DNA of 64,000 nucleotides from Liolophura sinensis (taxonomy: Eukaryota > Mollusca > Polyplacophora > Chitonida > Chitonidae), in assembly GCF_032854445.1 (NCBI RefSeq), contig NC_088304.1:35075551-35139550 (forward strand). Direction: 5' to 3'. A program made the translations under genes and the position numbers. The notes beneath the pieces are model-generated. The model saw nothing but the letters and a program-made list of their open reading frames with translations. It ran no database searches and was not told the DNA's origin. Each line of letters begins with the position of its first letter. The first letter of the stretch is position 1. Positions 47,701 through 55,134 of this stretch are shown in pieces.

Positions 47701-50700
47701 GTTGGCTGGCCTAGTAACAGTTGGAGTAGCCAGTGGAAATATGCTTCCCAGACTTACACTCAGAGCAGTGTTGGCTTTCACAGGTCTGATTAGCACTGTT
47801 TGTATGGAACAGGAATAATAGACACGGTCTTCAGAGTTGACATGTTCTGGTATATCTGGGATAAAAGGTGTACCGTGTGTAACAGACGGTGTTGACAGGA
47901 CTCCGGTGTATCAGGGGTCCAGTTTTCACAAGTTCAACTGTAATTACTTTGCTTCACCTGTCAGGAAACTACGTTAGAAAAGACCTGAACATGCCCTGGA
48001 CTGTACCAAAGAGAGGCAACCACCTGGACTTTGTCAGAGACACACCATTGACTGAGGTGGGCATGTTACAAGCAAGATGTACAGGTAAGTATTTACCTTT
48101 GTATACAGATTTGGTGATGTCACCATGAGTGGCATGGTGAGAGCAGGTCATGGCAGAGTGCATGGCTGAAATTTGACCTTTGATCACATGAGGTGTGGGC
48201 AGGTCATGGCAGAGTGCATGGTTGAAGTTTGACCTTTGATCACATGAGGTGAGAGCAGGTCATGGCAGAGTGCATGGTTGAAGTTTGACCTTTGATCACA
48301 TGAAGTGAGAGCAGGTCATGGCAGAGTGCATGGCTGAAGTTTGACCTTTGATCACATGAGGTTTGGGTTCAGTCCCAAACTGTGGTGGAATTTTCTCCAT
48401 TCCCCAGTTTCCATTGCTCGTGGAGTCAGTAGCACCAAATAGTCGACCATGCCCCCATGCGTGGTCCTCGTTAAAGACCGCTTATTTGCTAATATGACAT
48501 ATATCACCTGTGGAAGAGTTCATGAGTAACTCACCAAATGTGGATTTACTCTTGGCACTCTAAGTTTCCTCCACCCACAAAACTGGCAGCCATTGTATAA
48601 GTGAAAAATTAATATTTAAATAATATTTAAATTAAAAAATTTAATAGCATGAAATGTTAACTCCCACCGTTGCATGAATCCTGTGAAAAGTAAAAATGAA
48701 TATGATACATCTAACACATGTAGATACATAGGCCTACCTGATTGTAGATGAGAGTAATAACAATAATGATAATACCAAAATTTATTTTATTTATCTAATT
48801 GGTGTTTTACGCCGTACTCAAGAATGTTTCACTTATATGACTGCGGACAGCGTAGTGGTCGGAGGAAACGGGGTAGAGCCCGAGAGAAACCCATGACCAT
48901 CTGCAGGTTGCTGATATATTTTTCAACATACTGCCGGAGAGGAAGTCAGCATAAACTGGACTTGAACTCACAGTGACTGCATTGGATAATACAAAAAGTT
49001 AAAATACACAGGCTTTATATCATAATAAATAGAAAGCATGTTGCTTTTGTCATATGACTCCGGTGCCACATCTAAATATCTGACAACAAAGCTTTGTTGA
49101 AAAAAGGGCTAGCTCATCTGCATGTTTAATACCAGACAGCAGACCAGTATTCAAATTCAAAGTCCCCACGATATGGCTGACATGTTGCTAATGTGACATT
49201 AAGCCTTAACCATCCATTCAAAATTTAAGGAAGAAACGAGTCATCAGAAAACCTACACTTATATCTGTTATTTCATGTACAGGTGAGGCTCTTAAGCTGG
49301 CTGGTGTCTCATTAACTGGGGTCTACTCCTCCCCTTCACTTAGGTGTGTTCAGACTGCTGTCAACATCCTCAAAGGTGAGTATAGACCTGTTGTGTCAAC
49401 TGGCTGAGGTATTGTAGACAAAAGGTGAGTAGGGAGACAGCTGATGGAAGTGTTTTGCTTGTTTTCCCATTCAGTTTTGGATTCAGGATAAGAACACAAG
49501 GGCAGCCTAGAATGAGCCGTGTTTAATAATCTGTCAGATACCTAGAGATTGATATGACTTTATGACACTGGCTGTACTAAAGTTGGTAGGAGTTTGATCC
49601 TGTGTTGAGAAAAGCAAACTTTTCAAATGTTAACAAAATAACACTGTTGAGGTAAAAAGGAAAAGTTTCACCTGTCTATTTTCTATTGTAATTTTATATG
49701 CTCTTCTTGTAACAGCATATCAGATGTTATTTATCAGTCAAATACGTCAGCAATTTTGAATCTTTCTTCTTATAGGATTAGGAGAGCCTGGCCTTGAGAT
49801 TAACGTAGAGTATGGACTATTTGAGTGGTTAGGATGGTACCAGCTAGGGTTCCCCTTTTGGATGACCCCTCAGGCCTTCAGAGAGCAGGGCTATCCAATT
49901 AACCTAGCCCATAAGCACTACATTAGTTCTGAAATGCTGTGGAAACACTCTGATGAAAGCGTGGAGCAATACTACAATCGTTGTTCCAATGTCACTCGCT
50001 ACATCTTACAGAAACATAATTCAGGTAGGCACCGAAATTTAACAGGTAAATTGAGATACATTTCAGAGGAAGGCGAATTACACCTGCAAATTGATCACAA
50101 ACAACTACTGACACATGGACTGTTACTGATGTCAATTTATTCAGTGTGTTGTTTTAAGTTTTTACGCCAAATGTCACTGAATTTACTAGCTTAAATCTCT
50201 CCTGGCATAAGCCTGACAGGTTTTCATGAAAGTTAAATATTCTTCGGCACTATGGGGTCATCAGTCAAATAAATACATAAATGGTCTGTACAAAAGAAAG
50301 TGTGTCTACCAAAATACAACTTGTCCATGCATTTGTGTCAACTGGTGACATATCTGATATAACCGGCTTTCGTCGTCATTGTTCCGGTCATTTGACAAGA
50401 CATTGTCCTGTACAAGAAATTAGCCCTTTGGATTTTTATTGGGCATTAGTATGGTGTGATTATCTATTTGATATGTGTGAAAGTTCATGGGTAACTTGCC
50501 AGAGATCATTGATTTACAAGCACCTGCGTTCCCTCCACACATAAAATTAACTGTCATCGTATAATTGAAAAATTCTTTTGTAATAGTCCAATACATAAAT
50601 AAAATATATAAAACTTTCTCTCGACAACAGGTGGTAATGTGTTGATTGTGGCACATGCTGGTTCCCTGGATGCCTGCACCCGACAACTAACGGGAAAGAT

Positions 50701-50872
50701 CCCAAGGTCAAGGTCAGGTTTTCAGGAACTGGTTCAGAAAATCCCCTACTGTGGAATCTGTACTTCTGAGGAGACGATCAGCACAAAGAAGTGGCAGCTG
50801 GTCGAACCACCTATCCCTTCATTCACAAATGGCACAAATAGAAAAGGTGACTGGAAAGTCATGCTCTCCTGA
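21690..50872 (+). CDS. UBASH3: UBASH3 (Sts/TULA) protein, complete gene span of 12 coding exons
   Basis: Twelve exons, listed separately, total 1890 nt and give 629 residues with every junction in phase, close to the roughly 620-660 residues usual for vertebrate UBASH3A/B. Domains are UBA about 26-60 ([15 protein letters not shown]); 2H phosphoesterase about 74-240 with the two H-x-T motifs HIT 113-115 and HMT 197-199; SH3 about 243-300; and histidine-phosphatase about 369-629 with RHGER at 374-378, SLRC arginine 456, FEW glutamate 483 and VAHAG histidine 558. These match the catalytic Arg-His, Arg, Glu and His of mammalian Sts-1. The family binds ubiquitin, dephosphorylates Syk/ZAP-70-type kinases and dampens tyrosine-kinase signalling. 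The role here is inferred from the family. Invertebrates usually have a single gene, so no A/B suffix is given. Confidence 0.95.
21812..24495. other. UBASH3 intron 1, first part, no recognised features
   Basis: Start of a 16.8-kb intron (21812-38605). AT-rich sequence with small A-runs. Open frames are short and unrelated to any family I know. Confidence 0.6.
24496..24765. repeat. 33-bp minisatellite in UBASH3 intron 1
   Basis: About 8 units of TGTACTGTAGTTCATTCCCA + GCTTGTGGCTATA, drifting to GCTTGTGGCAGGA/GCA at the right side. The 33-bp period keeps frames open as 11-residue peptides, so these frames are not coding evidence. Confidence 0.95.
24838..24997 (+). mobile_element. SINE family A, 5'-truncated
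   Basis: Carries CAGCAACCTGCGGATAGTC, GGTTCCCTCCCATCACAATG, ATATAAGTGAAATATTCTTG and an A-rich AATAAATT end. Confidence 0.85.
25182..25293 (-). mobile_element. SINE family A, truncated at the minisatellite
   Basis: (TATT)n GGTGTTTTACGCCGTACTC through GAGGAAACCCACGAC. It stops where the 34-bp minisatellite begins. Confidence 0.88.
25294..25705. repeat. 34-bp minisatellite
   Basis: About 12 units of GGATGGGCATATAGTCTGTG + CACAGCTTTTGGCA. Three units (102 bp) return to frame, which explains the 148-residue minus-strand open frame at 25203-25649. Confidence 0.95.
25706..26120. other. Intronic segment containing duplicated block Y (copy 1)
   Basis: Positions 25815-25976 recur at 28819-28980 with about 5 differences in 162 bp and no indels. 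No coding feature. Confidence 0.8.
26121..26684. mobile_element. MITE-like element with 13-bp terminal inverted repeats
   Basis: Ends TAGCTCACCTAAC (26121-26133) and GTCAGGTGAGCTA (26672-26684) are inverted with one mismatch. If the outer TA is the target duplication, the termini are GCTCACCT/AGGTGAGC, a Tc1/mariner-style TA insertion. It contains a long G-run at about 26583-26612. No transposase frame is visible, so it would be non-autonomous. Confidence 0.6.
26685..27764. other. UBASH3 intron 1, no recognised features
   Basis: AT-rich intronic sequence without SINE, tandem or coding signals. Confidence 0.55.
27765..28640. repeat. 25-bp minisatellite, about 35 copies
   Basis: Unit GCAGAGATCCAGGTGCATGA + TACGT, with variants ATATGA/GCAGATATCC. 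Because 25 is not a multiple of 3 and the unit lacks stops on the minus strand, all three minus frames stay open for 317-340 residues with a 25-residue period. This is a repeat artefact. Confidence 0.98.
28690..29120. repeat. Duplicated blocks X-Y-X' next to the minisatellite
   Basis: X at 28690-28819 and X' at 28992-29120 share GCATGGCATTCCAGTGAGGC and AAAAATCATATTTATTGATT. Y between them (28819-28980) is about 97% identical to 25815-25976. Confidence 0.9.
29128..29157. repeat. Perfect 12-bp hairpin
   Basis: CCTGAATATGGT, loop TTGAAC, ACCATATTCAGG. Followed by a T-rich run (ATTTTTTTCC). Confidence 0.85.
29158..29778. other. Intronic, no recognised features
   Basis: No SINE, tandem or coding signals seen. 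Confidence 0.5.
29779..29912 (+). mobile_element. SINE family A, 5'-truncated
   Basis: Contains ACCTGTGGATGGTGGTGGG, CGGCTCTGCCCGGTTTCC and GTCGTATAAGTGAAATATTC, then AATCAAATAAATAAATAAAT. Confidence 0.9.
29913..30600. other. Intronic, no recognised features
   Basis: AT-rich, nothing recognised. Confidence 0.5.
30608..31036. repeat. 36-bp minisatellite, about 12 copies
   Basis: Unit GGTTAATGTCACTGCAATAA + GTGTTACATCATCACA, very homogeneous. A period of 36 keeps the minus-strand frame open as 12-residue repeats. Confidence 0.98.
31037..32670. other. Intronic, no recognised features
   Basis: Open frames such as 31760-32089 have no family resemblance and no splice-compatible neighbours. Confidence 0.5.
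32676..32731. repeat. (TA)n microsatellite
   Basis: Alternating TA run of about 55 bp. Confidence 0.98.
32732..33226. other. Intronic, no recognised features
   Basis: Nothing recognised. Confidence 0.5.
33227..33355 (+). mobile_element. SINE family A, 5'-truncated
   Basis: AGCAACCTGCGGATGGTTGT, GGCTCTACCCGGTTTCCTC, GTATGGCGTAAAACACCAAT, then (AAAT)n. Confidence 0.9.
33356..33894. other. Intronic, no recognised features
   Basis: Nothing recognised. Confidence 0.5.
33895..34125. repeat. 36-bp minisatellite
   Basis: About 6 units of TTGACAGTATGCAGTCGACG + ATACTTGTGGGTCATG. The left units are more diverged than the three nearly identical right ones. Confidence 0.95.
34145..34322 (+). mobile_element. 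Family C SINE-like repeat, diverged
   Basis: Shares CCACTTATCTTCTACCAA, AGTGACTTGCCAAAGACCGG and the tail GTATGGCGTTAAACAGTCAA with copies at 37378-37562, 48460-48655, 50440-50610 and 60968-61062. The 3' tail resembles family A. Confidence 0.65.
34323..35685. other. Intronic, partly duplicated CCCCACCCCTTGTGAGCC blocks
   Basis: Between about 34740 and 35080, three diverged copies of a module (TCATCACTGACATCATTACC, CACCCCACCCCTTGTGAGCC) repeat every roughly 100 bp. The rest is unrecognised. Confidence 0.6.
35686..35914 (+). mobile_element. SINE family A
   Basis: GCGCAATGACCTGGGAGC, GTGAGTTCAAGTCCAGCTC, GTCGTATAAGTGAAATATTC, GGCATAAAACACCAATC. The tRNA head is partial and there is a small internal deletion. 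Confidence 0.9.
35991..36259 (+). mobile_element. SINE family A, full length, best reference copy
   Basis: Starts AGGGGCCTCCGTGGCTCAGT with an A-box-like GGCTCAGTTGGTTAGCG, then B-box GAGTTCAAGTCC. The body runs to GTACGGCGTAAAACACCAAT and (AAAT)n. Flanking near-duplications are AATTGCACACTA (35979-35990) and AATTATACACTA (36260-36271). The tRNA-like head identifies the class. It is not called as a tRNA gene. Confidence 0.95.
36272..36664. other. Intronic, no recognised features
   Basis: Very AT-rich, nothing recognised. Confidence 0.5.
36665..37145 (+). mobile_element. SINE family A interrupted by SINE family B
   Basis: The family A left part (36665-36705) resumes at about 37025 with ATCCGGCCGTATATGGGAAG and ends in AATCAAATAAATAG. 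The family B insert is listed separately. Confidence 0.9.
36706..37024 (+). mobile_element. SINE family B nested in family A
   Basis: GTTAGATCCAGGGTCAATCC (B-box region) through CATCATGTGACTGAAAAATT to the (CACT)n tail. The flanks TCCAGCCGT and TCCGGCCGT look like a target duplication. The 5' tRNA part is truncated. Confidence 0.88.
37378..37562 (+). mobile_element. Family C SINE-like repeat
   Basis: AAGACCACTTGTCTTCCACC, GTGGGAAAGGTTGTCAGTAA, then CAAATAAATAAATATATAAA at the 3' end. Confidence 0.7.
37727..38038 (-). mobile_element. SINE family B
   Basis: GAGTACTTAACAATTTTTCA, ATATGACGACGAAGGAATCC and GAGCCATTATACTGATAAGG, ending near the tRNA-like head (CTTAGGTGCGACTCGACC and following). 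Confidence 0.92.
38039..38605. other. End of UBASH3 intron 1
   Basis: No repeats of the named families. The acceptor TTTTTCTGTTCACAG ends the intron. Confidence 0.6.
38606..38659 (+). CDS. UBASH3: UBASH3 coding exon 2 (54 nt)
   Basis: A very short exon from TTCACAG|GCAGAAG to GACTG|GTAAGG. It encodes [17 protein letters not shown], completing Ala at its start and Trp at its end. This is the second half of the UBA domain, matching the family pattern QKALAxTGxRxVQxAxDW. The exon is too short to find by open-frame length. The phase match on both sides supports it. Confidence 0.95.
39940..40035 (-). mobile_element. SINE family A, 3' part only
   Basis: (TTTA)n TTTGATAGGTGTTTCACGCC through CGGCCAGCATTATGGTGGC. 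Confidence 0.88.
40078..40310 (-). mobile_element. SINE family A
   Basis: (TATT)n GACGGGTGTTTTGTGCCG through GACTTGAACTCACAGTGACC and CTTGGTCATTACGCCATGC. Confidence 0.9.
40311..40440 (+). mobile_element. SINE family A, head-to-head with the preceding copy
   Basis: CACAAGACGACCCAGGAGCC, GTGGGTTCAAGTCCACCTG and CACATGGGAAGGACTGCC. Truncated before the 3' tail. Confidence 0.88.
40899..41085 (+). CDS. UBASH3: UBASH3 coding exon 3
   Basis: ATACCCCCAG|GTTGAT to TTCAAG|GTAAGG. Encodes residues 59-121, from the UBA end ([12 protein letters not shown]) into the 2H phosphoesterase fold ([12 protein letters not shown]), with the first H-x-T motif in [10 protein letters not shown] (113-115). Confidence 0.96.
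41735..41927 (+). CDS. UBASH3: UBASH3 coding exon 4
   Basis: CTTTAAG|GCTGAT to AAAGCAG|GTAAGA. Residues 122-185 include [18 protein letters not shown], matching the family's ELYTSSNFIGLFVKED-type segment in the 2H domain. Confidence 0.95.
41928..43514. other. UBASH3 intron 4
   Basis: 1.59 kb, AT-rich, no SINE or tandem repeat recognised. Confidence 0.6.
43515..43684 (+). CDS. UBASH3: UBASH3 coding exon 5
   Basis: GACACAG|GTATAT to AGTGAG|GTACGT. Residues 186-242 contain [16 protein letters not shown] with the second H-x-T (197-199), and end [12 protein letters not shown] before the SH3 domain. Confidence 0.96.
44048..44280. repeat. 17-bp minisatellite in UBASH3 intron 5
   Basis: About 13 units of CAAGTCTCAAGGTCATG with alternating GCAAG and GCTAG. 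Confidence 0.95.
44489..44697 (+). CDS. UBASH3: UBASH3 coding exon 6 (SH3)
   Basis: CTCTTCTTCAG|GTAAGA to TGCACAG|GTGAGG. Residues 243-312 contain [19 protein letters not shown] and [17 protein letters not shown], clearly the UBASH3 SH3. The usual C-terminal P-x-N-Y of SH3 domains is replaced by FPGVLTS. The exon itself begins GTAAGA, a donor-like string immediately after the acceptor, but the frame and homology leave no doubt it is exonic. Confidence 0.95.
44790..45072 (-). mobile_element. SINE family B, head truncated
   Basis: GTGAGTGAGTGAGTGCTTGG, TTATGTGACGGCGAAGGAG, then a C-run at about 44966-44984 replacing the usual CCCCGCxCGA, through GAACGCCAAGCGAGGAAG and CTTCCTCTTTTAAA. No tRNA-like head. 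Confidence 0.92.
45073..45486. other. UBASH3 intron 6, remainder
   Basis: AT-rich, ending TTCGTTCCTTAG. Nothing else recognised. Confidence 0.6.
45487..45595 (+). CDS. UBASH3: UBASH3 coding exon 7 (linker)
   Basis: TTCCTTAG|ATCTCT to GCCAAG|GTGACT. Residues 312-348 form the linker between SH3 and phosphatase, Asn/Asp-rich ([19 protein letters not shown]), ending ECLYAK in phase 0. Supported mainly by phase continuity and position. Confidence 0.88.
45613..45890 (-). mobile_element. SINE family A, diverged
   Basis: TTATTTATTTGATTTGAGTT, GTTTCACTTATACAACAGC, an AAACCAGGTAGAGGGCTGGG block and GAACTGACAGTGACGAC, ending GAGCTAGCGTGCTAAC. It starts about 18 bp after the exon 7 donor. Confidence 0.8.
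46078..46440 (+). CDS. Candidate alternative UBASH3 exon encoding a transmembrane helix
   Basis: Open frame after ATATTTCAG. Read to a GTACGT donor at 46252 it is exactly 174 nt (58 codons), so it would fit between exons 7 and 8 without changing phase. A later acceptor (GACAAG at 46161) gives 90 nt, also in phase. It encodes [19 protein letters not shown] plus LLLVV, a clear single transmembrane helix, preceded by DKNTKYTPP. If the donor is skipped the frame runs to TAA at 46440 with AATAAA at 46417-46422, so a membrane-anchored isoform lacking the phosphatase is conceivable. The -1 base of the donor is T, which weakens it. No family match is known to me, and a chance open frame is possible. 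Confidence 0.35.
   Translation: MLIKVKNLCVKSDAGPLICIVSMLLYDKNTKYTPPTTLLLLLGGTIAGTALLIVLLLVVRMNVCTFTFQTTLCFILCYAYIDVLLARFPVYCFLCEGLWVEEFLRKLTELTSINKDIIML
46441..47176. other. UBASH3 intron 7, last part
   Basis: AT-rich, with a C-run at about 47063-47075. No exon recognised before 47177. Confidence 0.6.
47177..47318 (+). CDS. UBASH3: UBASH3 coding exon 8 (RHGE motif)
   Basis: CAATTCTTAG|GTAGAC to AACCAAG|GTAAGG. Residues 349-395: a Pro/Lys linker ([17 protein letters not shown]), then [17 protein letters not shown] with the catalytic Arg374-His375 and Arg378, and DWVDQCFDN matching the family's YWLSQCFD. Confidence 0.97.
47319..47964. other. UBASH3 intron 8
   Basis: 646 bp with no recognised repeat. 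An open frame at 47621-47818 has no family match. Confidence 0.6.
47965..48084 (+). CDS. UBASH3: UBASH3 coding exon 9
   Basis: ACCTGTCAG|GAAACT to TGTACAG|GTAAGT. Residues 396-435 begin [17 protein letters not shown], matching the family's RYIRTNLNMPxSLPxR, then [16 protein letters not shown]. Confidence 0.96.
48130..48365. repeat. 56-bp minisatellite, about 4 copies
   Basis: Units at 56-bp spacing (landmark AGGTCATGGCAGAGTGCATG at 48145, 48201, 48257, 48313), ending TTTGACCTTTGATCACATGA. It begins about 45 bp after the exon 9 donor. Confidence 0.95.
48460..48655 (+). mobile_element. Family C SINE-like repeat, diverged
   Basis: AAAGACCGCTTATTTGCTAA, GAGTAACTCACCAAATGTGG and CCATTGTATAAGTGAAAAAT, with an AT-rich tail. 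Confidence 0.6.
48782..48987 (-). mobile_element. SINE family A
   Basis: TTGGTGTTTTACGCCGTACT through CATGACCATCTGCAGGTTGC and GGACTTGAACTCACAGTGAC. The head is truncated. Confidence 0.9.
48988..49282. other. UBASH3 intron 9, last part
   Basis: AT-rich. Ends TTTCATGTACAG. Confidence 0.6.
49283..49375 (+). CDS. UBASH3: UBASH3 coding exon 10
   Basis: TGTACAG|GTGAGG to CTCAAAG|GTGAGT. Residues 436-466 include [19 protein letters not shown] with the catalytic Arg456. Like exon 6, it starts with a donor-like GTGAGG, but phase and homology fix it as exon. Confidence 0.96.
49376..49775. other. UBASH3 intron 10
   Basis: 400 bp, no recognised feature. Ends TTCTTCTTATAG. Confidence 0.6.
49776..50024 (+). 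CDS. UBASH3: UBASH3 coding exon 11
   Basis: CTTATAG|GATTAG to AATTCAG|GTAGGC. Residues 467-549 contain [14 protein letters not shown] with the conserved Glu483, and then the variable middle of the phosphatase domain ending [14 protein letters not shown]. Confidence 0.95.
50025..50630. other. UBASH3 intron 11, with SINE fragments
   Basis: Holds a family A/C-like 3' tail at about 50200-50280 (GTTAAATATTCTTCGGCAC, CAGTCAAATAAATACATAAA) and a diverged family C copy at about 50440-50610 ending within about 20 bp of the acceptor CTCGACAACAG. Confidence 0.6.
50631..50872 (+). CDS. UBASH3: UBASH3 terminal coding exon 12
   Basis: CGACAACAG|GTGGTA to TGA at 50870-50872. Residues 550-629 contain [20 protein letters not shown] with catalytic His558, then [13 protein letters not shown] and [14 protein letters not shown], matching the family C-terminus (KIPYLGFCSCEE, WQLTDPPILP). 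Confidence 0.97.
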
Positions 50873-51029
50873 AGAAGACTGACCTAAAGTGCTGATCTGT
50901 CCCCTATAAGCTAGAAGAGAACCAGGGGGTTCTATCATGGATTTGAGGAGGCAATAGGATGATATAAAGATGAAGAAGATGTATGGGATAGCAGTGTGTG
51001 ATTGTTCACGCTACGTTATGTCAAAGTGT

Positions 51030-51115
51030 AATCCGATTTATGGTAACAAAATCTGATTTATGGTAACAAAATCTGATTTATGGTAACAAAATCTGATTTA
51101 TGGTAATACAATCTG
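51030..51115. repeat. 20-bp tandem repeat, 4 copies
   Basis: GATTTATGGTAACAAAATCT repeated with one variant (GGTAATACAATCT). Confidence 0.97.
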
Positions 51116-53476
51116 ATGGACACAAGACATGCTAGACTGAAACAGATTATCCGTGGTGTTAATGCTATGTGGTACTGAAAATGAACAGTATCTAAGTTAT
51201 CCCACAGTTTCTTAAGAACTATATGAACGCCTAGGCTAATAATATGTGTCATTGAAGCACCTGATTACACACTGTCCTGTTTATGATACATTGGGGAAGA
51301 CAGATTGAGATGAAACTTTGAGATGGCATTTTTGGTGGCATTTTGAGTATTATTTTAAGCAAGGTGAATAATGGTCTGGCTTTAGATCTGTCTTAATTTA
51401 GATTGTAAAGCAGATGTTGGCATGAAACCAAAGGAAACCAAGGTGTAAGATCATTCCTTTGGTGCCAAGGTCAAAGGTCATAAAAGTCTACAGGTAAAAT
51501 GGTGAACATTGGGTAGAGTTTCAAGATTCTGCCGTCTTTCAGTCACAAATACCAGGCCTAACATTTTGGTTTTCAGAAGCTTGGTGGGTGCATCAAGATT
51601 CTGAATTTTTAGAACCTTTTTGACCCTTGTTTTGAGTGTCACGGTATATTGACAATCATGTGACCTTTACCTTGTGTGTACTTTACCTTTGCTTATGTTT
51701 TGAAAACTTCTTGAAAAATGTTAATGGACAGAAAATATATGCCACAAGACTTTGATGTCAAAGGTATGTGAATGTGTTCTTTGATATCAGACAGAAATGT
51801 GCCAGTGTATCTGTGATTCTTTATGTAAGTGTCATCCAGTCTCTGCCACTCTGACTGTGTTGGCTAAAGATTTGGTATCTGTTTTACACTAGGTCTTTTA
51901 GGAGGATTAAAAACACAAAGGCCCATAGTTGTCTTTACATTGTTGTTTGTGTACATTTGATGTCAACACAATGACTCTAAACGTATATGACTAGTGCCCT
52001 TCTGGATGTGCAGAGTTGTTTTATATGTAAATAGTTTGCAAATGTGTACATATATACATCGCTGAGTGCAAACAATCCTTTATCTACGTTTTTAAATAGG
52101 ATTTCACATATATGTTGTATGTGTGGGGAAAGTCAGTCCACCTGTAGTTGTTGATTCAGGTATGATATGGTATGTTATTGTGACACTGATGTAGGTTTTA
52201 CTTTGTGTGGCTGATCGCTCACGGTTGATTACCCTAATTTCTCAACCTTTTAAACAGCCTCTGTAACTAATATTTTGAAATGTTCTGAGAGAACTGTAGG
52301 GTGTGAAGACATGATTTGCACAGATTTATAAAGCTTGCATCTTTAATGACACAGACAAATAATTTTTATCGTCATTTCATAATAATTGTAAATTCTGCTG
52401 AAAACAGTGCTTTGGTGTTTGTAAAGGTTGAAGACTTACAGTACTTAGACTCTTGTTTTACTGGTGATCAGTCCTGCAGATCAATGAGTTTGATTTAATT
52501 GTCACTGACCTAATGAGTTCATTCTTCATAGTTTGTGTCAATTTGAGGAATTATCTTTTGGGTTGAATCTTTTAATCTGAATGTGATACAAGGAATTAAG
52601 GTACTTTAAGGATTTTCAGTTCTAATTACTAACAATTTATCATCACCTGCGTTCCATTTGGCTTAATATCTGCACCAGGTAGGTTCATCACTAGATGCAG
52701 ACATACATTTATGGTATTTTAGTAAAGTTTAGAGTTTAGACCACACACTGGTGACAATAAATAATAATTGTTGAAGAGATTAACAAGTTTCTATGGAATC
52801 AGTATCATATAAGATATGTGAACGTTCAAAATTATTTTTATTTTGTCATCAGGGAGATACTAATAGCTACCTATACCTCAGCAGCACAAACTCACAGTGT
52901 GTATCCAGGTGAAAATTGTAGCCTAGTCCATGATGTGGTGTTTTAACTTACAATGTGCTTATTCGCTACAACACAGGCAATGTGAGGACTTGCCGAACAA
53001 GATGGTGCCAAAATTTCACAGATTTTTCTACAGTTGCGTGCAAGATAAGTGTTGACCCAAACGCCATTACAAAACATCTGAATGGAATTACCAGGGATAG
53101 CAAATATTTGGGTAAAGATTTTACCTTCGGATTTCAAGATTTCAATTATTTGATGGAATGACTTTTGTAAAACGCTCTTCATGCAAGTTTTAAGAAGCTC
53201 AAAATGTTTATTCTAAATTGGTGCTCACAATCAAAATGGCTTTAAGTCCCTCAAGCATATTCTTGCATTGATCTCAAAGCAAAAAAAAAAAAGACACATG
53301 CGCTTCATTCATCATAGTACTCCAAATCGAAACAAAGGTTTTAACACTTTATGCATCGTGCACATGTGGTGAAAAATATTTTTTAGCTTTTCAAACATTC
53401 AGCTCATTTAGTTTTGCACTGCTCCATTGCCAAAATCTGATGCTTGAATCTCATTATATGTGCGAGATGATAAACA

Positions 53477-53662
53477 CTTAAAGATGTACAGAATCAGTTC
53501 CGATTGGCTGGTGTGAGAGATAGGCATGCCAAGGTTAGGCCCAGCCTAAGCTGAATTTTAGGTATGGCAAGATTTATTTATGCCTGACCAAGGCTGCATG
53601 GTTTACCCTAGAAAAATGCATCCACTGTCAGCCAATCAGCGTCGATTCTGGATACCTTTAAG
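53477..53662. repeat. Foldback element, arms about 75 bp
   Basis: The left arm starts CTTAAAGATGTACAGAATCA and contains GATTGGCTGG. The right arm, reverse-complemented, starts CTTAAAGGTATCCAGAATCG and contains GATTGGCTGA. The inner ends pair as GCCAAGGTTAGGC with GCCTGACCAAGGC. No coding capacity. Confidence 0.75.
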
Positions 53663-53837
53663 GGCTTTGTATCGACTACATCATTGTTGTTGCTCTTTAC
53701 ATCACAACGGCTTCAAAGGATTGAATCCTCATCTGTTTTATACTAAACCTAAAACCCTGGAAACTTGTCTTTTGAAGGGAAGGTTCCAGACCTAGCTTGT
53801 TACGGATCATGTGGTTAGAGGAGTGGGGTTCATCAGA

Positions 53838-54026
53838 CCCCTGGCAAAGGGAAGCAAATCTTGTTTCACTGGTTTCATTGAGGCAGCATCTGTCATACTC
53901 CACTATGGTCTCCCAGCCCACTGTACGCTGTATAGCACACATGCACACGGAGACCAAACTGGAGTACACGTAGATACGACCATTCCTTTACGACTTACAG
54001 GATTTGCTTCCCTTTATAGGGGCAAA
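53838..54026. repeat. Second foldback element, arms about 28 bp
   Basis: GGCAAAGGGAAGCAAATCTT on the left pairs with GGATTTGCTTCCCTTTATAG on the right, about 130 bp apart. Confidence 0.7.
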
Positions 54027-55134
54027 CCTTAGTACTCTCCCCAGATCGGGTGCTAAGAACTACTCAAGGCACGGTATTAAAGCCCTCTTTTGATGCTACA
54101 TTTATCCCCGTGAAAATACTTGACCCACACATACAGAATCACATGAAAATATTATATCAACTATTTAAAGAATGGGTGAAATTAGTAGATTTTAAATTTT
54201 GTACTAAAGATTATCAATACTTTGAAAATAGTACTTACGTTGAAGAAGAATTGTTCTGAATTAAAACCAAAACAAGACCCACACTCTAATTGACATGGTT
54301 TTGTGTTGTACTTAAAAGGTACTGAATTTGACAGTGTTAAAAGCAGCACTGTTGGTGCTCTACTAGGGCAACATGCGAGGGGTAAATTATCAAAAAGATA
54401 AATGTTGTCATGCTTGTGTTTTTCCCACATAGAGGGTATTTATGAAGATTCATGCATATACCCTATTATGTCTATTGGATTGTCCAATTAAAGGGTGGAT
54501 CATCATCCAAAGTGGGACAAGTTTTTGAAAAATTATGCTAAGGGCAAAGCCTGTGAATTAAGCTCAGTTTCATTTGTATATAAAGGTAGAAATCTCTGTG
54601 ATCAGTTTCACTTGTCATTTACTTTATTCAGTACTTTTCTCAAGTAAATCTCTTGACATTAAATTGATTGAATAACTCTTGTGTACAAGAAATGTTTCTT
54701 AGAATGCAGCTGTGTATTTCCAGAATAACTTTTAGAGTAAATATACAAGGTTTTATTACAATACACGAGTGTTTTAACTCTGAATTCTTATTTTTACTCT
54801 GTAATGTTTATCTTGTTGAGTACATAACTGTGTATTGTCAAAGTTAATGAACATTTGTGAACACTTCCATTTCCTTTACTGTGATTTTACTCCAGCCAAA
54901 CTCTCTGAAATCAGAAACTGGTTTTGTTTTGTTTTGTATTTTTGGCTATTTTTTTAAAATAGGATTCCGAGATGAGATGTTTTAGTTGAAGCTATGTATG
55001 ATATGTAGATAGACTTCTGCCTTGTCATTAAGGTTTAAGTGAATGCTTTTACTGAGAAAACACGTGCCATTTAAGATACATGTAATTACAAGGACATTCC
55101 TTGCAATACTTTTGTCTAGAGCATAATATATGTC

